Assembly: GCF_048544455.1 (NCBI RefSeq)
Contig: NC_133536.1
Location: 196,853,325-196,917,324 of the forward strand
Length of the DNA stretch: 64,000 nucleotides
Origin: Silene latifolia
Taxonomy: Eukaryota; Streptophyta; Magnoliopsida; Caryophyllales; Caryophyllaceae
Direction of reading: 5' to 3'
The notes under the pieces were generated by a model that saw nothing but the letters and a program-made list of their open reading frames with translations, was not told the DNA's origin and did not search any database. Position numbers and translations under genes: made by a program. This document shows positions 1 to 13,089 of this stretch, one piece after another (the first letter of the stretch is position 1; each line of letters opens with the position of its first letter).

Positions 1-230
1 TGTGTTGTGATAAAGTTTGGTTGAGAACACTGGCATCTGAGAACACCGGGTAGATGGTGTGATGTGATAATGTTTGGTTGAGATGGTGGGTGATATGATG
101 ATGTTTGGTTGAGATGTCTGAACACATCAAGAGAGAAGTTTGGGAAAAAATATTAATAGAGATAGAGAGGCGGATGGGTGGTGGTATGGAACACAAATTA
201 GGTTTCCTGGTTAGGTTGTATATATATACT
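1..230. repeat. Degenerate short tandem repeat
   Basis: The phrase GTTTGGTTGAGA recurs about every 45-50 bases (near 16, 74 and 105), alternating with GTGATGTGATAATG-like stretches. No coding potential is visible. Positions 39-70 match 19778-19809 in inverted orientation over 32 bases, so this may be part of a dispersed element cut by the window edge. Confidence 0.5.
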
Positions 231-281
231 AGCTCAAACGAATACTCCGTATGATGCACGGGTCAAGGCCCATTTACAACC
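231..281. other. Flank of element A with Helitron-like ACTAG...GCACGGG motif
   Basis: An ACTAG followed by a GCACGGG half-palindrome lies just before element A. Similar ACTAG plus CCCGT/ACGGG arrangements occur near 18752 and 19363. They recall 5' termini of plant Helitrons, but no matching 3' end (CTRR with hairpin) was identified. Confidence 0.25.
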
Positions 282-286
282 AAAAT

Positions 287-3285
287 TGTAACGCCCCGTA
301 ATTTCGGACCGTTAATATATTTCGAAAATAATTTATTAATCAAATAAAAGTTGATATTTAAGTATTTAAAGTAAAAATAATTCAAAGAAATATAATTTTA
401 TTATATTTTGAAGAAAAGTATTTATTTTGATAGTTTCGAGATGTTTAAAAATAGTTTAAACCGTGTAAAACTTTTTATTTCGAAATAAGGGCGTATCGGG
501 GGGAAAATGACAATTCTTTTGAACATTGGGTAAACGAATTTGGAAATGGGTCGTATGAAAATTCAATTTTCTTGTAATCTCGTGTTTAAGAACTTTGGTC
601 TTGTCGGAATTTGCATTTGACCTACGGTTTTAATTATTATCGAAACGAGTCAAAACCGACTCGAAAAATCCCGACTCAAACCCGCTCTTTCCTTTCTTTC
701 TCTCCTTTCCCGCGGACCACACCCCCTTCCCCTTCATTTTTTCTGATTTTTCTTTCCATCATCATCTCCATCGTCATTCTATCATAATCATCAACCAAAA
801 CACCATTTTCATCATAATTTCTTCGTTACTAGTCCGTTTTTCGCAAAATTTATATTTCCGGAATCCTCTCGTCGAGATCTATAACCTGGTATAATTTAAT
901 TTCAGTTTTCTTGAAGTTGTTTTAAGATGAATTTTCGGTAATTTCGGTTTTAAGTACTTATTATTGTGTTTTTATTGTTTATTTAGGTGAAGAATTGGAA
1001 GACGAGTTTGGGGACTCGTATATTGTCGAGGATAGCGGCTAGTTGTTGTTAGGGTTTGGGTTTTGAGGTGCTAATTGCTCATTTTCTAGCTTAAGGTAAC
1101 ATATTTCGAGTTACTCGACGAAAGATCGTCACATGCTTTGTTGTTTTTGTATGTTTGGTGATTTTTGTTTGAGTAGTAGTTTTCACATGTTAAAATTTGT
1201 TGCATGCATGCTTAATTTATGCCTTTTGTTAGTTTAAATTAACAAAGTTGAATTGGGAACGATTAATTAGTGTTCAGACGGTCTTTTATTAAACAAAAAT
1301 GGAAAAATGGTGGTGTAGGGGTGACGGCCAGCAGCCGGCAGGCCCACGGCAGCCCACGGCCGGCCTTGGGGTTGGCCCGGGTTGGTCCGTGCTTGTTTCG
1401 CGGTTTTTCGTACAATATTGGTCATTTCGGGTTAATTAATGTTAGAGTTGTATAAGTCACATATGGGTACACTTTTAAATTGAACCATACTAGTAGTAGA
1501 AATTATTCTTATATTGGTAGTTAACATGTGTTAGTATAGGTTATAAAATGAAATGGTAATAAAATGGCTTAAAATGAATAATGTTAGTAGTATAGATAAT
1601 GAGGTTGGTAAAATTTAGCTTATATTGATAGTTATCACATGTTAGGATAGTTTATAAGATGAAATTGTAATGATTAGGCTCAAGGTAAATTTTATAGCAA
1701 TAATTGCCATGTTTTGATGATTGTGCCGAAAACTGAGCCTTAATCCCTTTGACTGATTCGATGTCGACAATTGAGTGATTGGTCACCGCAATTTAACCCG
1801 TGCACTGTCGCAGGGCTGGGGTTGCGGGTAAAATTTCGGTTGGATGAAATTTTGAATGAATTAGATAGTCGGCCTTTTTCTTGTTTTAGGCCATTCATTA
1901 TATTTTTATCTCACATGTGTAATTAGTTGATTTAAGTAGCTTCTTATATTGTAGAAACGGCCCTAGATTCCCTGAAGCCTTTAATATGGTTAATATTGTT
2001 AGAATTGAAATTTGGTATTTAATAATTATTGAGGATACTGTTGGATTTGTATGCTGAATAGACATTTATATAGCCTTTCACATGATAGAATGTTAGAATT
2101 TATGTTGGTAAGTAGGACTCCTTGCCCTCTTATGGTTAAGTGGGTGTCTTACTTGACTTGTGTGATGTGGGCTAAAGTATTCAAGCTGGGACTACCTGGG
2201 ACTAGGTCCTAGGTGAGTATTTCGGCCTTCATCATAGATAGGTCTTTATAGTCTTTGACGAGTATATGTTCACTGCTTGATAGCCTTTGTGTTCCTGACT
2301 AGTGGATTTATATCCAAGTTGGGGCATGACCTCAGTTACTTATTTTGATAGTAAGTGGTCAGCTTAAGTACTAGCCAACCCTTTGGTGGACTCCTTAGGG
2401 TACTCACTTTGTTTTAGAAAAATTGTGGGTCTTGGGTGCGGTGGTGTGTATCCGCATGTCTAGGTCTCAAGTGATTTTTAGGCTAGGGTTGTGTTGTCTC
2501 TTGGCCATGTTTTATTAATATTAACCGCTGAGCCAAGATACCGGTTCGATTACCTTCCCTACCTCGTGGTATAGACTCGAGTTACAAAGTGACTATTGAC
2601 CGTACTAAGAACTTATGCCTGTCTTTGATATATTGCCCTTTCTTGTATGGTGATTTTATGAACTGTAATAGGTGAGATGTAAGCCGGTTCTGATTGATAA
2701 AGTTTGGATTACTATTTGAATTATATGATTCACATGATAGTTTAGTTTGGTCAGTTTAGGGGTCATAGGATAGATTACATGATAATTACATGGTTTATCA
2801 TATTGTTTACATGTTACATTACATGTTACATTAATTTTGACGATTCGTGGCTGGGAGGACTCGAAGTTACTCCCCACTGAATTGTGGCTTTCGTGTTTGT
2901 ATAAAATGCGATTGACAGGTCGTTGATGCTTTGTTGGGGTCACAGACGAGCTAGTGAGCAAGGAACCTTGGACCTAGTTTTGGCTATTCTATTAGTAAAC
3001 CTTTTACCTTTTGGTTTTGTATATAATTTGAAGGGACATATGTCTCCCTTTTCTATTTTTGGTTTGTATCATTCTATTTTCTTATTTAGCTATGGCACGT
3101 AAAGTAGTTCATTAGCATTGCAAGTTTTGGCACCCGCTTCTGGGAATGTTGGAAATGTTGTGATTGGTTTAGAAATTTTTTTGAAATTAATGGTTTTTGG
3201 CTAGTTGAACCAATTACAAACATATCCTACCAGTTTTTCTGTAGAATTTACGTAATTAATTAAGGCTAGATTTAAGGGTGTCACA
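287..3285 (+). repeat. 5' LTR of element A (2999 bp)
   Basis: It begins TGTAACGCCCC and ends GGGTGTCACA, so it has TG...CA termini. It is nearly identical to 15211-18205. A GC-rich patch near 1320-1390 (repeated AGCCCACGGC) is the most variable part among the four LTRs. Short open frames inside it, such as the one at 1270-1455, recur in the other A LTR and are not genes. Confidence 0.95.
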
Positions 3286-3287
3286 GT

Positions 3288-3299
3288 TGGTATCAGAGC
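3288..3299 (+). other. Primer-binding site of element A
   Basis: TGGTATCAGAGC starts two bases after the LTR end. It is complementary to the 3' end of plant initiator methionyl-tRNA, the usual primer for gypsy and copia elements. Confidence 0.9.
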
Positions 3300-4240
3300 T
3301 TATTTGCTCCCGACGCACGTCTGTGCACCCCACTTAAAATCACTTGACCTTTAAATAATAAACTTGAGAGATGGGTAGGATGGGTAGATTTAGGATTTTA
3401 TGTGGTAGTCTGTTTGTGATTGCTAATTGTTAGGTACTAATTGATTTTCTCTTTTGTAAGATGGCTCTCCAATAGATGTAGATAATGCAATCTTACCTTA
3501 GTCTTCCAATCTCGTTGTTTATTCGTCTTTCAAATTTCTCTTCTCTTGCCTTGGTAACTACCTTTCAATTCCTTCTCCCGATTCATCTTAGGTTCGTTTT
3601 CTTCTTATAATAAAGCCCATGTGGACATCTTCCTTTTATTCCGTAGGATAGTTCCCTTGTTCAAGAGAACCCGGTTTTGAGAGAATGTATCATTGGAGGG
3701 CGTGAACGAGTTGAGAAATTGATTGGTTAAGGTTTGAGTGGTATAGGAGAATATAACTTGGGATCCTTTGGTTAGACTTGTTAGTTGTGCATGATATGAG
3801 AGCCTAGTGAGTTGAGGAATACCTTTGGATTTATGTCTATTGCGAGCTTATTTGTTATAGATGATTGAGCATGGGTACTACCTTAGCACATAAGATGGAA
3901 TGAACCTGAGCTACTTCATTTGAGAGTCTCGATGTTTCTTATGGAGAATTAAAGGAATGATAGTTAGCCCTAATCCTTGTAGGCCTTGAAAGGAATACAA
4001 TAGGACATTGACGTTGTTTAATGGTTTGGTATCGTACTTTGGAATTAGTTAGTTTGTTAAACCTTTTGAGTTGACCAAATTTAGTATAGAGTAGCCCTTG
4101 TTGACTTTATTAATCATATCTGAATTTGGGAATTTTGGTGGAAAGTTGTTCGATGTAGTTCGTGAGTTCAAAGATGCGATTCTAATTCATGGTATCGGAG
4201 ACTAGAAGTATTAAGTGGTGAGATGAGGGAGTAAACAAGC
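3300..4240 (+). other. Element A internal region, left part (non-coding)
   Basis: An AAGATGGCTC start-like site at about 3459 is the counterpart of the gag stub in element B, but it meets a stop after four codons. The rest has stops in all frames and aligns with the reverse complement of element B's interior near 9060-9700. Confidence 0.7.
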
Positions 4241-7130
4241 TGTGACACCCTTAAATCTAGCCTTAATTAAATACGTAAATTCTACAGAAAAACTGGTAGG
4301 ATATGTTTGTAAATGGTTCAACTAGTCCAAAAACCTGCAATTTCAAAAATCTAATTTACTTAACACCGCTAAAGGTAAGAAAATACATAATGATACAACC
4401 CAAAATGGAAAAGGGAGACATATGTCCCTTCAAATTATATACAAAACCAAAAGTTAAAAGGTTATATACATAACCAAAAGATAAAAGGTTTCTACAAAAG
4501 AAAGCCAAAACTAGGTCCAAGGTTCCTTGCTCACTAGCCCGTCTGTGACCCTAACTAAGCATCAACAACCTGTCAATCGCATTTTATACAAACACGAAAG
4601 CCACAATTCAGTGGGGAGTAACTTCGAGTCCTCCCAGCCACGAATCGTCATAATTAATGTAACATGTAGTAAAACATGTAAACTAGATGATAAAGAATTC
4701 AATTATCAATCATTCTAACATATGAGCCCTAAACTGACCAAACTAAACTAACATGTGAAACATTTAACAAATTGTAATCCAAACTCTATCAACCATAGCC
4801 GGCTTGCATCTCACCTTCTATGATTCATAGAATCATCAAACAAGAAAGGGCAATATATCAAAGACAGGCATAAGTTCTTAGCACCGTCAATAGTCACTTT
4901 GTAACTCGAGTCTATACCACGAGGTAGGGAAGGTAATCGAACCGGTATCTTGGCTCAGCGGTTAATATTAATAAAACATGGCCAAGAGACAACACAACCC
5001 TAGCCTAAAATCTGCGCAGACCTAGACATGCGGATACACACCACCGCACCCAAGACCCACAACTTTTTTTTAAAACAAAGTGAAGTGAGTACCCTAAGGA
5101 CAGCACCGAAGGTTTGGCTAGTACTTAAGCTGACCACTTACTATCAAAATAAGTAACTGAGGTCATGCCCCAACTTGGATAAACATCCACTAGTCAGGAA
5201 CACAAAGGCTATCAAGCAGTGAACATATACTCGTCAAAGACTATAAAGACCTATCTATGATGAAGGCCGAAATACTCACCTAGGACCTAGTCCCAGCTTG
5301 AATACTTTAGCCCACACCACACAAGACTCACCACACAAGTCAAGTAAGACACCCACTTAACCATAAGAGGACAAAAGTCCAACTTACCAACCTAAATGCT
5401 AACATTCTATCATGTGAAAGGCTATATAAATGTCTATTCAGCATACAAATCCAACAGTGTCCTCAATAAGAATTCAATACTAACTTCCAATTCTAGCAAT
5501 TTTAACAATATTAAAGGCTTTAGTGGAATCTAGGGTCATTACTACAAAATAAGAAGCTATTTAAATTCAACTAACTAAATAAGAAGCTATTTAAATTCAA
5601 CTAACTACACATGTGAAATAGAGATATAATAAATGGCCTAAAACAAGAAAAAGGCCGATTATCTAATTCATTCAACCGAATTTTTACCCGCAACCCCAGC
5701 CCTGCGACAGTGCACGGTTAAATTGCGGTGACCAATCACTCAATTAACTGACATCGCATCAGTCAAAGGGACTAAGGCTCAGTTTTCGGCACAATCAACA
5801 AAACATTACAATTATCCCTATACAATTCATTTTGAGCCTATTATTTACAAATTCATTTTGTAAACTATCCTATCATGTGATAACTATTAACATAAGCATA
5901 GTTTTACCATTAACATAATTTTTATTACTTATATGATTCAATTCCTAAAGTGTACTCATACTAACTATGTCATTAATAAACCTTAAATGACAAATTTTGC
6001 ATGGAAAACCGCTAAACAAGCAACGGACCGACCGGGCCAGCCGTGGGCTCGCCACGGGCTCGCCGCCGCCTTTGCCCGTCCCCTACACCACCTTATTTTT
6101 CCATTTTTGTTTAGTAAAAGACCGTCTGAACATTAATTAATCGTCCCCAATTCAACTTTGATAATTTAAACTAACAAAAGGCACAAATTAAACATGCATG
6201 CAACAAATTTTACATGTGAAAACTACTATTCAAACAAAAATCACCAAACATACAAAAATCAAAAACATGTGACGATCTTTCGTCGAGTAACTCGAAATAT
6301 GTTACCTTAAGCTAGAAAAAGAGCAATTAGCACCTCAAACCCAAACCCTAACTAGCAACTATCCGCTATCCTCTACAATATACGAGTCCCCGAACTCGTC
6401 TTCCAAATCTTCACCTAATTAAACAATAAAAACACAATAATTAAGCATAAATACCGAATTTCCGAAAATTGGTCTTAAAACAACTTAATGAAAACTGAAA
6501 TTAGAACATACTAAGTTGTAGATCTCGTGAGGGATTCCGGAAAGGTAAATTATGCGAGAATCCGAGTAGAAACGAAGAAATGGTGACGATTTTGGCTTGA
6601 AATTGAAGTAAAATGGTGTTTTAGTAAAAGGGAGAGTTGAGGAAGATGAAGGAAAGACAAAATCAGAAAAAAAAAGAAAAGGGGAAGGGGTTTGGTCCGC
6701 GGGAAAGGGAGGAAGGAAAGGAGGGAGTGCGGGATTTTTAGTCGGGATTTTTACGAGTCGGTTTTGACTCGTTTCAATAATAATTAAAACCGTAAGTCAA
6801 ATGCAAATTCCGTCAAGACCAAAGTTCTTAAACACGAGATTACAATAAAATTGAGTATTCATACGACCCATTTCCAATTTCGTTTACCCAACGTTCAAAA
6901 GAATTGTTATTTTCCCCCCGATACGCCCTTATTTCGAAATAAAAAGTTTTACACGGTTTAAACTATTTTTAAACATCTCGAAACTATCCAAATAAATACT
7001 TTTCTTCAAAATATAATAAAATTATATTTCTTTGAATTATTTTTACTTTAAATACTTAAATATCAACTTTTATTTGATTAATAAATTGTTTTCGAAATAT
7101 ATTAACGGTCCGAAATTACGGGGCGTTACA
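4241..7130 (-). repeat. 3' LTR of element B (2890 bp)
   Basis: On the plus strand it reads from TGTGACACCC to GGGGCGTTACA. It is nearly identical to 10177-13089 and clearly homologous to the A LTRs. A duplicated motif (AGAAGCTATTTAAATTCAAC) is present here and in the other B LTR only. Confidence 0.94.
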
Positions 7131-7145
7131 ATCACCCCTCCTTTT
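7131..7145 (-). other. Polypurine tract of element B
   Basis: On the minus strand AAAAGGAGGGGTGAT directly precedes the 3' LTR. It is the same as in element A (15196-15210), and is preceded by a GAGGACGAAACTT motif. Confidence 0.85.
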
Positions 7146-9810
7146 AAAAAGTTTCGTCCTCGAAACTCAGAAGGAGAAATGATAGTTATAAGAAAATATA
7201 GGTATCTTTTCAATGAAACGGTGATACTCTTGTTGATCAGACAAGAACATCCACATTCATATCAAGATATAAAAATATTTCTACACCAATAAATGAGAAA
7301 ACCCATTATTGGGACGTCTCCAACAACGAGATTTAACACTCATTAATGTTAAAACCATTAAAAATCATAAAAGCATTTTCAAAATCTTAGTTTAAAGTTC
7401 TATAATAAGAATAATAATCAAAGGAGCTGTATGAATTTCATGAGGTAAGAATTGAAGTCGAACCTAAATGGGTGTCAAAGACGGAGTTTCATAGGTTACC
7501 AACATCAAACTTATGAGAGGAGTATGATGAAGTAAGGAAAAGAGGTATGAGCAGTAACGCTCATGATCAAGGAAGAAGGAAAATCAGACAACAAGGAAAT
7601 GCCAAACACTTTTATCACAAACTACAACAACACCCAAAACGGTTCCAAATCCTCAAACATTCAGAAACAACTTCCACAAGCCTAAGGTCATAGCTTCCAA
7701 CAAAGCTATATTCATATCCAACTAGTGTCAACTATGGTTTCCTCAAAAAGTAAACCTTCATTCAAGAATCCCAATACCAAGCTATAAACTCCAAGAGAAA
7801 GTTCCTCAAATATTCCACAAGATACTCATTTCAAAACAAGGTAGTAACATACCAACCCCAAACTCTGAAAAATCAATAGGATCTCAAGTTTTCTATCCTT
7901 TTGCTTACTAAGGATTGCCGAAAGCGGATCTACACTCAGCTACAACATCATCCCATCATCTCAAGTACTCAATGTGACCTCAAGGTCTATAAACCTATAT
8001 GGTTAATAAATTTTTCTCAACACTAAGTCTCTCTCAACTCAAGAACTCTCTCAAGAGTCAACTAGAATGCCAAATCACATCACCAAACCATTATGGTCAT
8101 CCACATCTCAAGGAATATTCTTTCAAATTTGACATCCTAAAACTTACTTACCATCAAATTCCCAAGGAACAAGGTCTTAATTGTAACAACACTTTATCTC
8201 CTCAAAGTTCCTAAAACCATAAGTGAAACTATGTTCTTTAACCCAACAATTGGTGTCCACCAAACCATTACCCTTTCTAGTTACCAAAACAAGTGCTAAG
8301 ACTTCCCAACAATGTAGCTTACTCTCACTCTCATAACATATTTCAAGTAGTAATCAATATCACCCACTAAAACCAACAAATAATCCCACATTTAACATTT
8401 CCCACACGATAATATATACATTATCAAACCCTCATCTCCAAAGTGATTATGGAAGCCCAACCCAAACTCGGCTACTTAGTCAAACCTATATCCACAAATC
8501 ACATCTCACAAACTCTGTAAATATGGTCAACAGGGTACCAACTATACTAAGGAGGTAAGGAGTGATAACGGAATAGAGAAACAGTAAAACATTTCTGAAG
8601 GGTGCATGCATCTGACAAGTTAGGAAACTAAGGAGTCAGACCGTAAAGATAACGGTTGACAAAAATAAGAGGTATTCGAGTTAAGAAGATATCTCGGGCA
8701 AGAAGAAGATACGTAAAATTTGGCATAAAGACAAGGTTCAACGATCGTTAAAGAGAAGGAAAGGAGAATAGAAGCGGCACGATGAAAGGGTTCCCGCTTA
8801 CCGAACACTCATCAAAGCTTATGATCGATATGATAAGGTTACATCACTAAGGTGCTCAACAAAGCCCCAAAAGTCTACCAAATTATAAGACTAACAAGGA
8901 TTCCACAATGGTAGGTATTCCTCAACTCAATTGGTTCTAAGAGCCAAAATCAATTCACCACACAAATTCATTTGTTACCACCCATGTCCCAAAGTATCTT
9001 CTTTACAATTCTCGTCCTTGAACTTCACTTACTATGTCATCCCCAAGTATATCATCTCACCACTTAATACTTCTAGTCTCCGATACCATAAATTGGAATC
9101 ACATCCTTGAACTCACGAACTACATCGAACAACATTCCACCATAATTCCCAAATCCAGATATGATTACTAAGGTCAACCACGTGTTCTTAAATTTCGAAA
9201 GGTCACCAAGGGCTACTCTATACTAGATTTGGTCAACTTAAAAGGTTTAACAAACTAATTAATCCCAAAGTACAATACCAATCCATTAAGCAACATCAAT
9301 GTTCTATTGTATTCCTTTCAAGGCCTACAAGGATTAGGGCTAACTATCATACCTTTAATTCTCCACAAGAAATATCGAGACTCTCAAATGAAGTAGCTTA
9401 GGTTCATTCCATCTTATGTGCTAAGGTAGTACCCATGCTCAATCATCTATAACAAACAAGCTCTCATTAGTCATAAATCCCAAAATGTTTCTCAACTCAC
9501 TAGGCTCCCATATCAAACACAACTAACAAGACTAACCAAAGGATCCCAAGTTATATTCTCCTATACAACTCAAACCTTAAACAATCAATTTCTCAACTCG
9601 TCCACGCCCTCCAATGATACATTCACTCACCCCAACGTACGAGGCCCAGTTAAAAACATTCTCTCAAAACCGGGTTCTCTTGACCGAGGGCACTATCCAG
9701 CGGAATAAAAGGAAGGTGTCCTCAAGGACCCTCATTAAAAGAAGAAAACGAACCAAGGATGAATCGAGAGAAAGAATAGAAGAATAGTTACCTAGGCGAG
9801 CGATGAGGAA
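7146..9810 (-). other. Element B internal region, non-coding
   Basis: About 2.7 kb of sequence poor in G on the plus strand, with frequent stops in all frames. No retroviral-type protein motif (protease, reverse transcriptase, RNase H, integrase) was found. It aligns with the interior of element A (13090-15200 reversed), so the coding deletion predates both insertions. Confidence 0.75.
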
Positions 9811-10002
9811 TTAGAAAGACGAATAGGCAACGAGACTGAAATAAAGGATAAAGAGGCACCAAAAGAAAAACAAAAGAAGTTTTAGGGAGAAATGGGAAGG
9901 AGGAAGAGAAGGAGCTTGTTGATTCTGCTGATTTTGTTGGTTTCGGAGAATTTGAGTAAGAACTATTAAGATAGCATCATCAATTCTTCTTGGCGGAGCC
10001 AT
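9811..10002 (-). pseudogene. gag N-terminal stub of element B
   Basis: A 63-codon frame starts at an ATG at 10002, about 160 bases downstream of the primer site, where gag begins in gypsy elements. Its first residues, MAPPRRIDDAILIVLTQIL, then a run of Asn-Gln repeats (NQQNQQNQQ), look like the N-terminus of a chromoviral gag. It then shifts to hydrophobic low-complexity residues and stops. No nucleocapsid zinc knuckle follows. The likely explanation is a gag truncated by the deletion that removed the rest of gag-pol. The same site in element A is closed after four codons. Confidence 0.5.
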
Positions 10003-10162
10003 CTTACAAAAGAGAAAATTAATTAGTACCTAACAATTAGCAATCACAAACAGACTACCACATAAAATCCTAATTCTACCCATCCTACCCTTCTCTCAAG
10101 TTTATTATTCAGAGGTCAAGTGATTCTAAGTGGGGTGCACAAACGTGCGTCGGGAGCAATAT

Positions 10163-10174
10163 GCTCTGATACCA
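10163..10174 (-). other. Primer-binding site of element B
   Basis: GCTCTGATACCA on the plus strand is the complement of TGGTATCAGAGC. It lies two bases from the inner end of the 5' LTR, which fixes B's orientation as minus. Confidence 0.9.
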
Positions 10175-10176
10175 AC

Positions 10177-13089
10177 TGTGACACCCTTAAATCTAGCCTT
10201 AATTAAATACGTAAATTCTACAGAAAAACTGGTAGGATATGTTTGTAAATGGTTCAACTAGTCCAAAAACCTGCAATTTCAAAAATCTAATTTACTTAAC
10301 ACCGCTAAAGGTAAGAAAATACATAATGATACAACCCAAAATGGAAAAGGGAGACATATGTCCCTTCAAATTATATACAAAACCAAAAGTTAAAAGGTTA
10401 TATACATAACCAAAAGATAAAAGGTTTCTACAAAAGAAAGCCAAAACTAGGTCCAAGGTTCCTTGCTCACTAGCCCGTCTGTGACCCCAACTAAGCATCA
10501 ACAACCTGTCAATCGCATTTTATACAAACACGAAAGCCACAATTCAGTGGGGAGTAACTTCGAGTCCTCCCAGCCACGAATCGTCATAATTAATGTAACA
10601 TGTAGTAAAACATGTAAACTAGATGATAAAGAATTCAATTATCAATCATTCTAACATATGAGCCCTAAACTGACCAAACTAAACTAACATGTGAAACATT
10701 TAACAAATTGTAATCCAAACTCTATCAACCATAGCCGGCTTGCATCTCACCTTCTATGATTCATAGAATCATCAAACAAGAAAGGGCAATATATCAAAGA
10801 CAGACATAAGTTCTTAGCACCGTCAATAGTCACTTTGTAACTCGAGTCTATACCACGAGGTAGGGAAGGTAATCGAACCGGTATCTTGGCTCAGCGGTTA
10901 ATATTAATAAAACATGGCCAAGAGACAACACAACCCTAGCCTAAAATCTGCGCAGACCTAGACATGCGGATACACACCACCGCACCCAAGACCCACAACT
11001 TTTTTTTAAAACAAAGTGAAGTGAGTACCCTAAGGACAAAGACCGAAGGGTTGGCTAGTACTTAAGGTGACCACTTACTATCAAAATAAGTAACGAGGTC
11101 ATGCCCCAACTTGGATAAACATCCACTAGTCAGGAACACAAAGGCTATCAAGCAGTGAACATATACTCGTCAAAGACTATAAAGACCTATCTATGATGAA
11201 GGCCGAAATACTCACCTAGGACCTAGTCCCAGCTAGTCCCAGCTTGAATACTTTAGCCCACACCACACAAGACTCACCACACAAGTCAAGTAAGACACCC
11301 ACTTAACCATAAGAGGACAAAAGTCCAACTTACCAACCTAAATGCTAACATTCTATCATGTGAAAGGCTATATAAATGTCTATTCAGCATACAAATCCAA
11401 CAGTGTCCTCAATAAGAATTCAATACTAACTTCCAATTCTAGCAATTTTAACAATATTAAAGGCTTTAGGGGAATCTAGGGCCATTACTACAAAATAAGA
11501 AGCTATTTAAATTCAACTAACTAAATAAGAAGCTATTTAAATTCAACTAACTACACATGTGAAATAGAGATATAATAAATGGCCTAAAACAAGAAAAAGG
11601 CCGATTATCTAATTCATTCAACCGAATTTTTACCCGCAACCCCACCTGCGGCAGTGCGGGTTAAATTGCGGCTGACCAATCACTCAATTAACTGACATCG
11701 CATCAGTCAAAGGGACTAAGGCTCAGTTTTCGGCACAATCAACAAAACATTACAATTATCCCTATACAATTCATTTTGAGACTATTATTTACAAATTCAT
11801 TTTGTAAACTATCCTATCATGTGATAACTATTAACATAAGCATAGTTTTACCATTAACATAATTTTTATTACTTATATGATTCAATTCCTAAAGTGTACT
11901 CATACTAACTATGTCATTAATAAACCTTAAATGACAAATTTTGCATGGAAAACCGCGAAACAAGCAACGGACCGACCCGGGCCAGCCGTGGGCCAGCCGT
12001 GGGCCTGCCACGGGCCTGCCGGCCTGCTGCCCGTCCCCCTACACCACCTTATTTTTCCATTTTTGTTTAGTAAAAGACCGTCTGAACATTAATTAATCGT
12101 CCCCAATTCAACTTTGATAATTTAAACTAACAAAAGGCACAAATTAAACATGCATGCAACAAATTTTACATGTGAAAACTACTATTCAAACAAAAATCAC
12201 CAAACATACAAAAATCAAAAACATGTGACGATCTTTCGTCGAGTAACTCGAAATATGTTACCTTAAGCTAGAAAAAGAGCAATTAGCACCTCAAACCCAA
12301 ACCCTAACTAGCAACTATCCGCTATCCTCTACAATATACGAGTCCCCGAACTCGTCTTCCAAATCTTCACCTAATTAAACAATAAAAACACAATAATTAA
12401 GCATAAATACCGAATTTCCGAAAATTGGTCTTAAAACAACTTAATGAAAACTGAAATTAGAACATACTAAGTTGTAGATCTCGGCGAGGGGATTCCGGAA
12501 AGGTAAATTATGCGAGAATCCGAGTAGAAACGAAGAAATGGTGACGATTTTGGCTTGAAATTGAAGTAAAATGGTGTTTTAGTAAAAGGGAGAGTTGAGG
12601 AAGATGAAGGAAAGACAAAATCAGAAAAAAAAAAAGAAAAGGGGAAGGGGTTTGGTCCGCGGGAAAGGGAGGAAGGAAAGGAGGGAGTGCGGGATTTTTA
12701 GTCGGGATTTTTACGAGTCGGTTTTGACTCGTTTCAATAATAATTAAAACCGTAAGTCAAATGCAAATTCCGTCAAGACCAAAGTTCTTAAACACGAGAT
12801 TACAATAAAATTGAGTATTCATACGACCCATTTCCAATTTCGTTTACCCAACGTTCAAAAGAATTGTTATTTTCCCCCGATACGCCCTTATTTCGAAATA
12901 AAAAGTTTTACACGGTTTAAACTATTTTTAAACATCTCGAAACTATCCAAATAAATACTTTTCTTCAAAATATAATAAAATTATATTTCTTTGAATTATT
13001 TTTACTTTAAATACTTAAATATCAACTTTTATTTGATTAATAAATTGTTTTCGAAATATATTAACGGTCCGAAATTACGGGGCGTTACA
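10177..13089 (-). repeat. 5' LTR of element B (2913 bp)
   Basis: It begins TGTGACACCC and ends GGCGTTACA on the plus strand. Differences from 4241-7130 are few and include small indels, for example in the GC-rich GGGCCAGCCGTGGG patch at about 11975-12035. Confidence 0.94.

Larger units (their letters stand above)
4241..13089 (-). mobile_element. Element B: non-autonomous gypsy-type retrotransposon nested in A, opposite orientation
   Basis: LTRs at 4241-7130 (3' LTR) and 10177-13089 (5' LTR) read on the minus strand. Both have the same termini as element A, so B is another copy of the same family. The primer site lies at 10163-10174 and the polypurine tract at 7131-7145. The interior is about 3.0 kb and encodes only a short gag-like stub. 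Flanks are CAAGC and CAATC, an imperfect target duplication. The two B LTRs share features absent from the A LTRs, such as a duplicated segment of about 28 bp near 5553-5610 and 11490-11550. They form a distinct subfamily, and B inserted after A. Confidence 0.93.

Noticed and set aside
1270-1455. 61-codon frame also present at 16194-16379
   Set aside because: It lies in both LTRs of element A and reflects LTR identity. The GC-rich part varies between copies, and there is no motif.
4527-4718. 63-codon frame repeated at 10463-10654 and in mirror form at 2656-2961
   Set aside because: LTR sequence of elements A and B; not a protein-coding gene.
7032-7292. 86-codon frame, with a twin at 15049-15309
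   Set aside because: It crosses the LTR/internal junction and purine tract of the retroelements.
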